Assembly (NCBI GenBank): GCA_017448345.1
Contig: JAFSLP010000100.1
Location: 1 to 64,000 of the forward strand
DNA: 64,000 bases
From: Paludibacteraceae bacterium
GTDB lineage: Bacteria; Bacteroidota; Bacteroidia; Bacteroidales; Paludibacteraceae
Reading direction: 5' to 3'
Shown: positions 23,649-32,290 of the stretch, in pieces
How the letters are laid out: each line of letters starts with the position of its first letter
Position numbering within the stretch: the first letter of the stretch is position 1
The notes under the pieces: generated by a model
The model's input: only the letters and a program-made list of their open reading frames with translations
Databases searched by the model: none
What the model was told of the DNA's origin: nothing
Position numbers and translations under genes: made by a program

Positions 23649-26381
23649 CTAAAATTGCAATTTTAGGCGGATATTCCATTGTCTTCCTTTGTTATAGAAG
23701 AAATAGATGTTATCCTTCGTGTTCTCGGAGACAGTCTGTGTGGCAGTGTTGGCAGACCACGCTTTCTCGATATAATACTGGTTGAGGACGTTGGTCACGT
23801 TGCCTGCAATGGTGGCGCGCACCTTTCCGAAATCGAACGAATAGCTTGCGCGGAGGTCCATAGAGCCGCCTAACGGGCAGCGGTACGGCTCCACAATGTT
23901 CATATCCTTGCCCAGACTGAGGTTGCTGCCGGAGAAGGAGTAATAGCTGTAGTTGCGGTCGTAGAGCGTATATTCGCCGCCTATACGGAAACCTTTGAAC
24001 GGCTTGAAAAGAATGCCGAAGTTAGCCGTTGTCTGTGCCTGACCGCCCACGTGGATACCTTTCATATTCACTTTCGCCCAAGCATGGTCGGGAGCGCCGA
24101 TGGTGGTCTGTTTGCCGTCAACCGTCATGGCAAAGCCGTGTTCGTCATAGGCGCGGCCGATGACGCTGTCGCTGTCCCATTTCCAGTCGCCGAGCGAGAC
24201 CATCGCGCTCAACTCCAGCCATTTGACTGGACGGGCTTTCGCCTCGAACTCCAAACCCATATGACGTGCGTTGACACCGGTCATATTCATGTAAAAAGCG
24301 GTCTGGTCCGGGTCGCTGAGATTGCCGTATTTGGTCATCGTCTTGTCCATCCATTCGGTAAAATAGCCGTTCACATGAATGGAGGCGTACTGGTTCTCAA
24401 AGCCGTAGCCCAGTTCCACGGAAGCGATCTTCTCGTTTTTCGCCTCGTTGTTGATGGCGTTGGAGGTACTCACGCTCATATACACGGCATTGTATTTCGG
24501 TGCGCGGCTGATGAATCCGGCATTCAAGAAGACGTTATGCCATTTGGCGAACTTGTAGTTGACACCGCCTTTGACGGTTCCGCCGATACGCGGCACGGAG
24601 TCACGCGCCGTCACGTTGTCGTAGTAATAGCGGTCGGTACGCCAGTTATGCTGACCGAAGACGGACGCGTTGATAAAAGCGGAGAGGTTGTTCTTGCTGT
24701 ACTCAAGGCTTCCGAAGACACCTTCCTGCACAATAGTACCGGTGTAGTCACGGTAGGCTACATCGCCCACGCCTAATTTCTCGTTCACCCATTCCGGGTC
24801 GTTCGCTTTTGGGTTATTCGCCGCCAGCACTTTGGAGCGCGTGGCGTCGATGTAATAACTGCCGCCGAAAAGGTCGCTGATGACCGCTTTGTGGATACCT
24901 TGGTAATAACGGATGTCCACACCGGCAGTCAGTTCGAGACAGTCGAACCATTTCTTGTCGTAGGTCGATACCAAGCCCACCCAGTTATGGTCGTTGCGGT
25001 TCTCGCAGATAACCAACTCCGAGCCGTATTCGGAGGCGGCGTTGATGTCCTGTACCATTCCGTAGTCGAACATTCCGGTCACAGGGTCGCGGAAGGTGGT
25101 TGTCACTACGCCGTTATAAGCGCCGCGTGTCAGGTCCGAATAGGAATAGGTGGAGTTCAGTCCGTTCTCCGCCGTGCGTCCGAAACCGCGACCGATGGAC
25201 ACGTATGCCGTGGTACTGAGCGAGCTGTTGTCGTCTATCTGCCAGATATGGTTGAGACTGATTTGCGGCTTGTGGTAATTGTTGTAATTGGTACCGGCCT
25301 GCTTGCCGTCCTTGCCCAGACCATAAGAGGGGTTATAGCGGCGGCGGTCCATGCCGGAAGGCATATATTGCGCCACACGGTTCCACTCGGCAAGCGTCAG
25401 CGCACCCGAACTGCCGCTCGGACGCTGCCAGTGCCACTGGGGTGCGCCGAAAGCGGAGAGGGAAAGCTGGTGGTTCTCGTTGATGCGTTTGGAGATATTG
25501 GCGAAATAGCTGTAGCCCTCAAAGCCCGTACCTTGGATGTATCCGTTACCCCACGTGCGGCTGCCCATCACAGTGATTGCCCAGCCTTTGGGCAGCAAAC
25601 CCGTGCTGACGGAGAACGTCACTTTGTTGTATCCGTCGTTCCCCAAGGCATAAGAGAGTACGCCGCCTTTCTTGGCGTCTATTCCGCGTGTGACGATATT
25701 GATGGTTCCGCCCACGGATGGAGCCGACAGTTTGCTGGCACCCATTCCGCGCTGGGTCTGCATAACGGAGGTCACGTCGCTCAGTCCCTGCCAGTTGGAC
25801 CAATAGACGGTGCCGCCTTCCATATCATTCATCGGTACACCGTTAATCATTGTGGCTACGTTGGTGTTGTCGAATCCGCGCATCCAAATCTCACTGTCAC
25901 CCCAGCCGCCGCCTTGACCGTTGGCGTGTACACCCGGGGTGTTCTTCAGCACTTCCGGGAACTCCTGCCCTGCCAGACGCTCCTCAATCTCCAGTGCCGT
26001 CACTTGGCTCACGGCGACGGGTGTCTGCTGCGTGCGTGCCATCTGACCGGTTATCGTCACGTCCTCCAGAGCCACGGCTTCCGGTTCCATTTGGATAATA
26101 CCGAGGTCAATGCTTTTGTCTTTCGACTTTGGACTCTCCACTACAAAAGTCTTGTACCCTACGTACGACAGTTGCAGGGTGGCACCGGGTTGGACACCGA
26201 TGGTGAAGTTTCCGTCGAGGTCTGTCACGATACCGTTGGTGGTGCCGGTCTCAAGAACGGAGACGCCTATCAGCTCCTCGCCGGTCTTGGCGTCCCGAAC
26301 GGTTCCGCTCACTTTCTGTGCCTCGGCGTACGTCATCACAGCCGCGCACAGGCACATCAGAATTACAATGATCTTCTTCAT
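23649..26381 (-). CDS. TonB-dependent receptor, 910 aa
   Basis: An outer-membrane active transporter driven by TonB. Seen in order: signal peptide (IIVILMCLCAAVMTYA); a carboxypeptidase-regulatory-like beta sandwich (about residues 22-105, VSGTVRDAKTGEELIGVSVL); the plug domain (about 115-230, PVAVSQVTALEIEERL to GGTINIVTRG); then a long barrel ending in the aromatic strand QWNIRLKLQF. It is not a SusC of the long starch type. A word repeat (26118-26142) adds VESPKSKDKS in the first domain. The adjacent lipoprotein, Tsx-like channel and upstream S1/P1-type nuclease suggest that the substrate is a nucleic-acid product; this is inference. Confidence 0.92.
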   Translation of the reverse strand: MKKIIVILMCLCAAVMTYAEAQKVSGTVRDAKTGEELIGVSVLETGTTNGIVTDLDGNFTIGVQPGATLQLSYVGYKTFVVESPKSKDKSIDLGIIQMEPEAVALEDVTITGQMARTQQTPVAVSQVTALEIEERLAGQEFPEVLKNTPGVHANGQGGGWGDSEIWMRGFDNTNVATMINGVPMNDMEGGTVYWSNWQGLSDVTSVMQTQRGMGASKLSAPSVGGTINIVTRGIDAKKGGVLSYALGNDGYNKVTFSVSTGLLPKGWAITVMGSRTWGNGYIQGTGFEGYSYFANISKRINENHQLSLSAFGAPQWHWQRPSGSSGALTLAEWNRVAQYMPSGMDRRRYNPSYGLGKDGKQAGTNYNNYHKPQISLNHIWQIDDNSSLSTTAYVSIGRGFGRTAENGLNSTYSYSDLTRGAYNGVVTTTFRDPVTGMFDYGMVQDINAASEYGSELVICENRNDHNWVGLVSTYDKKWFDCLELTAGVDIRYYQGIHKAVISDLFGGSYYIDATRSKVLAANNPKANDPEWVNEKLGVGDVAYRDYTGTIVQEGVFGSLEYSKNNLSAFINASVFGQHNWRTDRYYYDNVTARDSVPRIGGTVKGGVNYKFAKWHNVFLNAGFISRAPKYNAVYMSVSTSNAINNEAKNEKIASVELGYGFENQYASIHVNGYFTEWMDKTMTKYGNLSDPDQTAFYMNMTGVNARHMGLEFEAKARPVKWLELSAMVSLGDWKWDSDSVIGRAYDEHGFAMTVDGKQTTIGAPDHAWAKVNMKGIHVGGQAQTTANFGILFKPFKGFRIGGEYTLYDRNYSYYSFSGSNLSLGKDMNIVEPYRCPLGGSMDLRASYSFDFGKVRATIAGNVTNVLNQYYIEKAWSANTATQTVSENTKDNIYFFYNKGRQWNIRLKLQF

Positions 26382-26512
26382 GTTTATAAAGTTTGTTTGT
26401 TACAGCATTTCGTATTTTTTCGCTTCCGGACTTTCTCCACCTTACTGAGGGGCTGAAAGTGTCACTATATTATTACGGTATTATATCGGTATTATTACCT
26501 GTTCAGAATTAT

Positions 26513-26575
26513 TTTCGTAATTCGTAATTCGTAATTCGTAATTCGTAATTCGTAATTTGTAATTCGTAATTCCCC
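26513..26575. repeat. Short tandem repeat ATTCGTA
   Basis: Seven to eight near-perfect 8-nt copies (AATTCGTA), ending against the stop codon region of the nuclease gene. The 26382-26512 stretch upstream of the TonB gene contains no recognised riboswitch. Confidence 0.75.
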
Positions 26576-27391
26576 TCAATACATTCTGTTCAGCAATTGC
26601 GCAAGGCGGATACCGGCGATGTAGAGTTGCTCCTCCATAGGTTGGCGCCAATGGTAGATGTAATGGTAGGTATTGCCGTCCCAGTCGTCTTGGTAGCGGT
26701 AGATGGCTTCCGTCAGGTGGTACGTTCTGACGAGCAGTTCGGCGTCGCTCATCTTCCGGATAACTTTCTTCTTCCACGCATATTCGCGCTCTAACTTCTG
26801 TGCATATTCGGTATAGGAATAGCCCTGCGAGTCAATCAGTTTGGTATCCCAAACGGCGTGGAGGTTGGTGTTGGGCTGTTTGCTGAACCACGCCATACGC
26901 ACTGTGTTGCCGCCTTTGTCGTCCATATGCGCCATATGCATCGGGCAATACCTGTCACCGGACAGATGCACGATGAACCGCAAGAGCACTTCCTCCGTCA
27001 TTCCCCTTGTCCATTGCCCATCGTCCTTTGTCCCTTGCCCCTTGACAAGGCTGTCCAAGGCTTTGAAGAGATTGCCGCCTTCGGCGGGATAATGCACAAG
27101 GGCATCTGCCACAACGCTGTCGCTCAAGCCACCGTTGAAGTCTTGGAAATGCCAGTCGTAACTGTCGGGGTAGATAGTGTCGCTTTTTATCTCGTCCGCC
27201 CAGTTGGACCAATACACGATTCCGCCTTTGCCGAGAATCTTGTCCACCTTCTTGCGCGTCCCGCAGTTGAGGTTGTCATAAGCAATCTTGGCAATGATGC
27301 GGTGCCCTTTCTGCCCCCACGACCAAGCCGGCAGCGCATACGCAACCGCACATAAGAAAATGATAATGAGCCTTGTAATACTTCCTTTCAT
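26576..27391 (-). CDS. S1/P1-type nuclease (secreted)
   Basis: A zinc-dependent nuclease that cleaves single-stranded RNA and DNA and releases 5'-nucleotides. Start at Met 27391 (MKGSITRLIII) gives a proper signal peptide and a mature protein beginning WSWGQKGHRIIA, whose exposed Trp and following His bind zinc in this family. Other ligands are seen in WADEIKSD, YDWHFQDF, HLSGDRYCPMHMAHMDDKGG and NLHAVWD. A longer in-frame start at 27436 would put the signal peptide inside. Length (271) is normal. A word repeat (27000-27054) encodes the loop KGQGTKDDGQWTRGM. It has its own promoter and is the first gene of the putative nucleic-acid uptake and queuosine locus. Confidence 0.92.
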   Translation of the reverse strand: MKGSITRLIIIFLCAVAYALPAWSWGQKGHRIIAKIAYDNLNCGTRKKVDKILGKGGIVYWSNWADEIKSDTIYPDSYDWHFQDFNGGLSDSVVADALVHYPAEGGNLFKALDSLVKGQGTKDDGQWTRGMTEEVLLRFIVHLSGDRYCPMHMAHMDDKGGNTVRMAWFSKQPNTNLHAVWDTKLIDSQGYSYTEYAQKLEREYAWKKKVIRKMSDAELLVRTYHLTEAIYRYQDDWDGNTYHYIYHWRQPMEEQLYIAGIRLAQLLNRMY

Positions 27392-27413
27392 GGATTGTTT
27401 GTTAAATTTTGCA

Positions 27414-27445
27414 CAAAGATACAAAAAAAAATGCACATATGCAAA
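27414..27445 (-). promoter_or_regulatory. Promoter of the S1/P1 nuclease gene
   Basis: On the minus strand, TTTG (27442-27445), 20 nt, TATCTTTG (27414-27421); extended word TTTGCATATG present. The start codon is 23 nt downstream. Confidence 0.85.
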
Positions 27446-27510
27446 TTTTTATTGAAGGAGAAAGAGGAAGAAGAAAAGTTTTATTTTTTTTACAAAAAAT
27501 GCACCGTATA

Positions 27511-27542
27511 TTTGCATATGTCAAAAAAAAGCAGTACCTTTG
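27511..27542 (+). promoter_or_regulatory. rpsA promoter
   Basis: TTTG (27511-27514), 20 nt, TACCTTTG (27535-27542), about 120 nt before the rpsA start. Confidence 0.85.
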
Positions 27543-27589
27543 CACGCTTTTTCTTCGGAAAAAGGCTAACATGTTTAATTTTTTAACGT

Positions 27590-27658
27590 GCGTAGCACCA
27601 TTTTAACGATTGAACGGTTTTACGGTTTAACGTTTTAACGTGTGTAGCACAACCATTT
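27590..27658. repeat. Short word-like repeats in the rpsA leader
   Basis: Variants of GGTTTTAACGTTTTAACG, and ACGTGCGTAGCACCATTTTAA repeated as ACGTGTGTAGCACAACCATTTTAA (27586 and 27638), lie directly before the rpsA start codon. The word family recurs at 32250-32300. Confidence 0.55.
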
Positions 27659-27661
27659 TAA

Positions 27662-29461
27662 ATGGCAGAAAATCTTTCTCTCCAGAACTTCGACTGGGAT
27701 GCCTATGAAGCACAACAGCAAGGCAAACAAAACGAAGAAGAAATTCAGAAGTACAACGAGACCCTTTCCGCAATCAAGGACAACGAGGTGGTTGAGGGTA
27801 CCGTTATTTCCATTAACAAACGCGAGGTAGTTGTCAACGTAGGCTACAAGTCTGACGGTATCGTTCCGGCAGCCGAGTTCCGTTACAACCCGGAGCTGAA
27901 GGTAGGCGACAAAGTAGAAGTTTACATTCAGAGCCAAGAGGACAAGAAGGGTCAGCTCGTGCTGTCTCACAAAGAGGCTCGCACCGCCCGCGCTTGGGAC
28001 CGTGTTAACGAGGCTTACAACGCAGGCGAGATTGTTACCGGTTACATCAAATGGCGTTCGAAGGGCGGAATGATTGTGGACGTACTCGGGATGGAGGCTT
28101 TCCTCCCTGGCAGCCAGATCGACGTGAAGCCGGTTCGCGACTACGACATCCTCGTAGGCAAGACCATGGAGTTCAAGATTGTGAAACTCAATCCGGAGTT
28201 CCGCAACGTAGTCGTTTCCCACAAAGCCCTCATCGAGGCAGAGCTCGAGGCACAGAAACAAGAGATTGTTTCCAAGCTGGAGAAGGGTCAGGTACTCGAA
28301 GGAACAGTCAAGAACATCACCAACTATGGTGTCTTCATCGACCTCGGTGGCGTTGACGGTCTCATCCACATCACCGACCTCAGCTGGGGACGCGTAAACG
28401 ACCCGCACGAGCTGCTGCAGCTTGACCAGAAGATCAACGTCGTTATCCTTGACTTTGACGAGGAGAAGAAACGTATCGCTCTCGGTCTCAAACAGCTCAC
28501 TCCGCATCCATGGGATGCCCTTGACCCGAACCTCAAGGTAGGCGACAAGGTACACGGCAAGGTAGTCGTAATGGCTGACTACGGAGCATTCGTTGAGATT
28601 GCAGAGGGCGTAGAGGGTCTTGTTCACGTATCCGAGATGAGCTGGAGCCAGCACCTCCGTTCCGCTAATGACTTCCTCAAAGTCGGCGACGAGGTAGATG
28701 CCGTTATCCTGACTCTCGACCGCGCTGAGCGTAAGATGTCCCTCGGTATCAAGCAGCTCAAGGCTGACCCGTGGGCAAACGTAGAGACCAAGTACGCAGT
28801 CGGCACACGCCACTGGGCTAAGGTTCGCAACTTCACCAACTTCGGTGTCTTTGTAGAGATCGAGGAAGGCGTGGACGGTCTGATTCACATCAGCGACCTC
28901 AGCTGGACCAAGAAAATCAAACACCCGAACGAGTTCACCCAGATTGGTGCACAGATCGAGGTTGTCGTTCTCGACATCGACGTAGCCAACCGTCGTCTGA
29001 GCCTTGGTCACAAGCAGCTCGAGGAGAATCCTTGGGAGGAACTTGAGGCTAAGTTCGGCGTGGATACCGTAGTGGAAGGCAAAGTTGTCGAGGTAACCGA
29101 CAAGGGTGCTGTCGTATCTCTCGAAGAAGGCGTAGAAGGTTTCTGCACGACACGTCATCTTCAGAAAGAGGACAAGAGTCCGGTAGCCGTAGGCGACGTA
29201 CTTCCGTTCCGCGTTATCGAGTTCAACCGCGACGCCAAACGTATTCTCGTATCGCACCTCCGCACATGGGAGGAGCGCAAAGAGACTCCGAAGGCACAGA
29301 AAGCAGCCAAACCCGCAGAACCGCAGGTAGAGCTGCCTAAGGTAGAGAAGACCACCCTCGGTGACCTCTCCGTACTGGCTGACCTCAAAGCTTCGATGGA
29401 AGCCGAGGCTGCTCCTGCCAAGAAAGCAACCAAGAAGGCTGCCAAGAAAGACGAGGAGTAA
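27662..29461 (+). CDS. 30S ribosomal protein S1
   Basis: The RNA-binding ribosomal protein that brings mRNA to the 30S subunit. 599 residues with six S1 (OB-fold) domains at about residues 44-108, 122-186, 207-275, 292-360, 377-447 and 463-530; repeated landmarks are VEGTVISINKREVVVNVG, GVFIDLGGVDGLIHITDLSW, GAFVEIAEGVEGLVHVSEMS and GVFVEIEEGVDGLIHISDLS. The tail after residue 575 is Lys/Ala-rich (KKATKKAAKKDEE). It is transcribed alone, between its promoter and the terminator at 29486. A long antisense reading frame on the other strand is a by-product of its codon use. Confidence 0.97.
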   Translation: MAENLSLQNFDWDAYEAQQQGKQNEEEIQKYNETLSAIKDNEVVEGTVISINKREVVVNVGYKSDGIVPAAEFRYNPELKVGDKVEVYIQSQEDKKGQLVLSHKEARTARAWDRVNEAYNAGEIVTGYIKWRSKGGMIVDVLGMEAFLPGSQIDVKPVRDYDILVGKTMEFKIVKLNPEFRNVVVSHKALIEAELEAQKQEIVSKLEKGQVLEGTVKNITNYGVFIDLGGVDGLIHITDLSWGRVNDPHELLQLDQKINVVILDFDEEKKRIALGLKQLTPHPWDALDPNLKVGDKVHGKVVVMADYGAFVEIAEGVEGLVHVSEMSWSQHLRSANDFLKVGDEVDAVILTLDRAERKMSLGIKQLKADPWANVETKYAVGTRHWAKVRNFTNFGVFVEIEEGVDGLIHISDLSWTKKIKHPNEFTQIGAQIEVVVLDIDVANRRLSLGHKQLEENPWEELEAKFGVDTVVEGKVVEVTDKGAVVSLEEGVEGFCTTRHLQKEDKSPVAVGDVLPFRVIEFNRDAKRILVSHLRTWEERKETPKAQKAAKPAEPQVELPKVEKTTLGDLSVLADLKASMEAEAAPAKKATKKAAKKDEE

Positions 29462-29485
29462 TCAGCAGTAACACGCTAAACAGAA

Positions 29486-29511
29486 AGCGAGCCGGACGGC
29501 TCGCTTTTTTG
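29486..29511 (+). terminator. rpsA terminator
   Basis: Stem AGCGAGCC (29486-29493) with GGCTCGCT (29498-29505), loop GGAC, followed by a T run. Confidence 0.85.
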
Positions 29512-29521
29512 TTGTCCTTTA

Positions 29522-29580
29522 TACATTGGTCACTTGGTACTTAGTCCCTTGGTACTTGGTCACTTGGTACTTCGTCCTTC
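29522..29580. repeat. Short word-like tandem repeats
   Basis: Five variants of TTGGTACTTGGTCAC between rpsA and argS. Confidence 0.65.
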
Positions 29581-29583
29581 CCT

Positions 29584-31446
29584 TTACATTCTTTCGGGCA
29601 TCTCGATACCGAGAAGGGCAAAGGCGGAGCGAAGGACTTTCGCCACATTCGCGGAGAGCAGCAGACGCAGCGCTTTCTTCTGCCCGTCCGGCTCGTTGAG
29701 GATACTCAGGTCGTGATAGAACGAGTTGAAGTCACACGCCAGCGCGTACGCGTAGTTACATAGGAGTGCTGGCGAGAAATCGTCGCCTGCCTGCCGTACC
29801 ACCGACGGGTATTCCGACAGGCGCTGAATGAGCGCGAGTTCCTTGGGGTCTAACACCTCTCTCCCGTCTCCCACAAGGGGAGAAGCTCCCTCTCCTTGGT
29901 AGAGGGTTGGGGTGAGGTCCGCTTTCCGGAGCACCGAACGGATACGTGCGTAGGTGTATTGGATGAACGGACCCGTGTTGCCGTTGAAATCAATCGACTC
30001 GGCAGGATTGAAGAGCATATTCTTGCGCGGATCGACTTTGAGTATGAAATACTTCAGCGCGCCGAGCCCGACCTTGCGTGCAATCTCGTTCGCCTCCTCC
30101 TCGGTGATACCTTGCAGGGTGTTGACCTTGTCCTTGCTGATTTCCTTGGCGTCCGCAATCATCTTGTCCATCAGTTCGTCGGCATCGACCACTGTGCCTT
30201 CGCGGCTCTTCATCTTGCCGTTGGGCAGCTCCACCATTCCATAGGAGAAATGCACTAATTCCTTGCCGAAGGGGAAACCGAGCCGGTCCAAGAGGATAGA
30301 GAGCACTTTGAAATGGTACTCCTGCTCGTTGCCGACCACGTAAACCATCTTGTCTATGGGATAGTCTTGGAAACGCAGTTTGGCGGTGCCGATGTCCTGC
30401 GTCATATACACCGACGTGCCGTCGGAACGCAGCAGCAGTTTCTCGTCCAGCCCGTCCTTGGTCAGGTCCGCCCAGACGGAACCGTCCTCGCGGCGGTAGA
30501 AAGCACCGGAAGCGAGACCTTTCTCCACTTCGCTCTTGCCCTCTAAATAGGTGTTGGACTCATAGTAAATCTTGTCGAACGAGACGCCCATGCGTTTGTA
30601 GGTCTCGTCAAAACCGGCATAGACCCATCCGTTCATCTTCGCCCAGAGGGCGCGGACCTCGGGGTCGTTCGCTTCCCATTTGCGCAACATCTCCTGCGCC
30701 TCCAGCATCAGCGGCGCTTCGCGTTTGGCGGTCTCTTCGTCCTTACCCGCCGCCATCAGCTCGGCTATCTGCGCTTTGTATTCCTTGTCGAAGCGTACAT
30801 AGTAATCGCCGATGAGGTGGTCGCCTTTCTTGCCGGAGGACTCCGGTGTCTCGCCGTTGCCGAACTTGAGCCACGCAAGCATGGACTTGCAGATGTGGAT
30901 ACCCCTGTCGTTGACGATGTTGGTCTTCACCACCCGCCATCCGTTCGCCTCCTGAATCTGCGCAATCGAATACCCTAACAGGTTGTTGCGCACGTGCCCG
31001 AGGTGCAGCGGCTTGTTGGTGTTCGGAGAGGAATACTCCACCATCATCAAAGGCATTTTCTCATTTTCACATTTACCATTTGGACATTTAAAACGCCCGT
31101 AGTTAGCATCGGCATCGATGGCTTTGAGTTGTTCTACCCAGAAGGCATCGCTGATGGTCAGGTTGAGGAAACCCTGCACCGCGTTGTATTTGGAGATGAT
31201 TCCTTTTGTACATTGTACATTGTCCCCTTGTACATTATTGCACATCCATTCGCCAATCTCCGCTGCCACCTGTGCAGGGGCTTTGCGAGCGAGTTTGACA
31301 AACGGAAAAACCACGAGAGTGATATTTCCCTCGAACTCCGGACGGGTCTTTTGTAACTGAATCTGGCTATCCTCGGCATCGATGCCATAGAGGGCTTTCA
31401 CCGCCGCTTTCGCGAGAGTTGTTATCTGTTGCTCTAATGTATTCAT
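29584..31446 (-). CDS. Arginyl-tRNA synthetase ArgS
   Basis: Charges tRNA(Arg). Class Ia enzyme, 620 residues: N-terminal Arg-tRNA synthetase domain, the HIGH-type motif PLHLGHVRNN near residue 150, a KMSK-like MKSREGT near 420, and the DALR anticodon-binding domain ending LLGIEMPERM. Two word repeats are built in frame: 31204-31241 gives NNVQGDNVQCTKG in the first domain and 31062-31094 gives FKCPNGKCENEKMP just before the active site; a third insertion (about 29866-29925) gives an irregular loop before the DALR domain. The catalytic core is intact, so the enzyme should work despite these insertions. Confidence 0.97.
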   Translation of the reverse strand: MNTLEQQITTLAKAAVKALYGIDAEDSQIQLQKTRPEFEGNITLVVFPFVKLARKAPAQVAAEIGEWMCNNVQGDNVQCTKGIISKYNAVQGFLNLTISDAFWVEQLKAIDADANYGRFKCPNGKCENEKMPLMMVEYSSPNTNKPLHLGHVRNNLLGYSIAQIQEANGWRVVKTNIVNDRGIHICKSMLAWLKFGNGETPESSGKKGDHLIGDYYVRFDKEYKAQIAELMAAGKDEETAKREAPLMLEAQEMLRKWEANDPEVRALWAKMNGWVYAGFDETYKRMGVSFDKIYYESNTYLEGKSEVEKGLASGAFYRREDGSVWADLTKDGLDEKLLLRSDGTSVYMTQDIGTAKLRFQDYPIDKMVYVVGNEQEYHFKVLSILLDRLGFPFGKELVHFSYGMVELPNGKMKSREGTVVDADELMDKMIADAKEISKDKVNTLQGITEEEANEIARKVGLGALKYFILKVDPRKNMLFNPAESIDFNGNTGPFIQYTYARIRSVLRKADLTPTLYQGEGASPLVGDGREVLDPKELALIQRLSEYPSVVRQAGDDFSPALLCNYAYALACDFNSFYHDLSILNEPDGQKKALRLLLSANVAKVLRSAFALLGIEMPERM

Positions 31447-31450
31447 TATA

Positions 31451-31508
31451 TCTTTCTTCTTTGAGCACCAAAGGTGCGGTCTTTCTTCTTTGAGCAGCTT
31501 TGCTGCGG
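31451..31508. repeat. Two hairpin modules with exchanged stems
   Basis: Two 29-30-nt units in tandem share the flank TCTTTCTTCTTTGA and the tail CGGTCT, but one contains GCACC-AAA-GGTGC (31465-31477) and the other GCAGC-TTT-GCTGC (31494-31506): both arms changed together. A degraded inverted version is found at 48412-48460, forming the 3' end of a coding gene. Confidence 0.65.
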
Positions 31509-31509
31509 T

Positions 31510-32244
31510 CTATAACTTCGGGTATTTGCGGAACCAGCTGCTGACTTTGAGGCGTATGACGCCGAGCAGCGCCTCGGAGAAGATACCTCCGCTCATCTTG
31601 CTGGTGCCTAACACGCGGTTGACAAAGACGATAGGCACCTCGATGATTTTCGCGCCGCATTTGCCGGCTGTGAACTTCATCTCAATCTGGAAGGCGTATC
31701 CCTTGAAGCGGATTTTGTCCAGCTCCATCGTCTCTAACAGATGACGTCTGTAGCAGACAAATCCGGCGGTGGTGTCGTGTATATCCACGCCCAGCACAAA
31801 ACGCACGTATTTGGAGGCGAAATAACTCATCAGCACACGTCCCATAGGCCAGTTCACCACATTCACTCCGGTGATGTAACGGCTGCCGATAGCAAGGTCG
31901 GCACCTTGGTTGGCGCAGGCGTCGTACAGCTTGAGCAGGTCCTGCGGGTTATGGCTGAAATCGGCGTCCATCTCGAAGATATAATTCGCCTTGTGCTCAA
32001 TAGCCCATTGGAAACCGGCGATGTACGCCGTTCCCAGTCCCTGTTTGCCGCTTCGCTCCACAAGGAAGAGCCGGTCTTTGCAGGGACCAGCCATCAGTTT
32101 CTTCACTATGGCGGCGGTGCCGTCCGGCGAACCGTCATCGATAACGAGCACATGGAACACTATCGGCAGCTCCATCACCGCGGTAATAATTGCTTCGATA
32201 TTTTCCTTTTCGTTGTAAGTCGGGATAATTACAAGTCTTTCCAT
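31510..32244 (-). CDS. Polyprenol-phosphate mannosyltransferase-like GT2
   Basis: A family 2 glycosyltransferase of the dolichol/polyprenol-phosphate mannose synthase type, 244 residues. It opens with LVIIPTYNEKENIEAII, has the nucleotide-binding VLVIDDGSPDGT near residue 37 and the metal-binding EMDADFSHNP near 95, followed by the IGSRYITG segment typical of the subfamily. It has no added C-terminal membrane domain, as in DPM1-like enzymes. It transfers a sugar from GDP-mannose (donor inferred) to a lipid phosphate at the inner membrane. It is encoded on the same strand as argS and the WalJ-like hydrolase. Confidence 0.9.
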   Translation of the reverse strand: MERLVIIPTYNEKENIEAIITAVMELPIVFHVLVIDDGSPDGTAAIVKKLMAGPCKDRLFLVERSGKQGLGTAYIAGFQWAIEHKANYIFEMDADFSHNPQDLLKLYDACANQGADLAIGSRYITGVNVVNWPMGRVLMSYFASKYVRFVLGVDIHDTTAGFVCYRRHLLETMELDKIRFKGYAFQIEMKFTAGKCGAKIIEVPIVFVNRVLGTSKMSGGIFSEALLGVIRLKVSSWFRKYPKL

Positions 32245-32290
32245 ATCTAACTATTTAACGTTTTTTCAAAGAAAAAACCATTTTAACTAT

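Noticed and set aside
26382..26512. Cobalamin or preQ1 riboswitch before the TonB receptor or que genes
   Set aside because: A stretch resembling GGTGnnnAAnTCCGG was noticed, but the other conserved boxes are missing.
27635..29257. 540-codon reading frame antisense to rpsA
   Set aside because: It arises from rpsA codon use; no signal, domain or ribosome binding site, and the plus-strand gene is certain.
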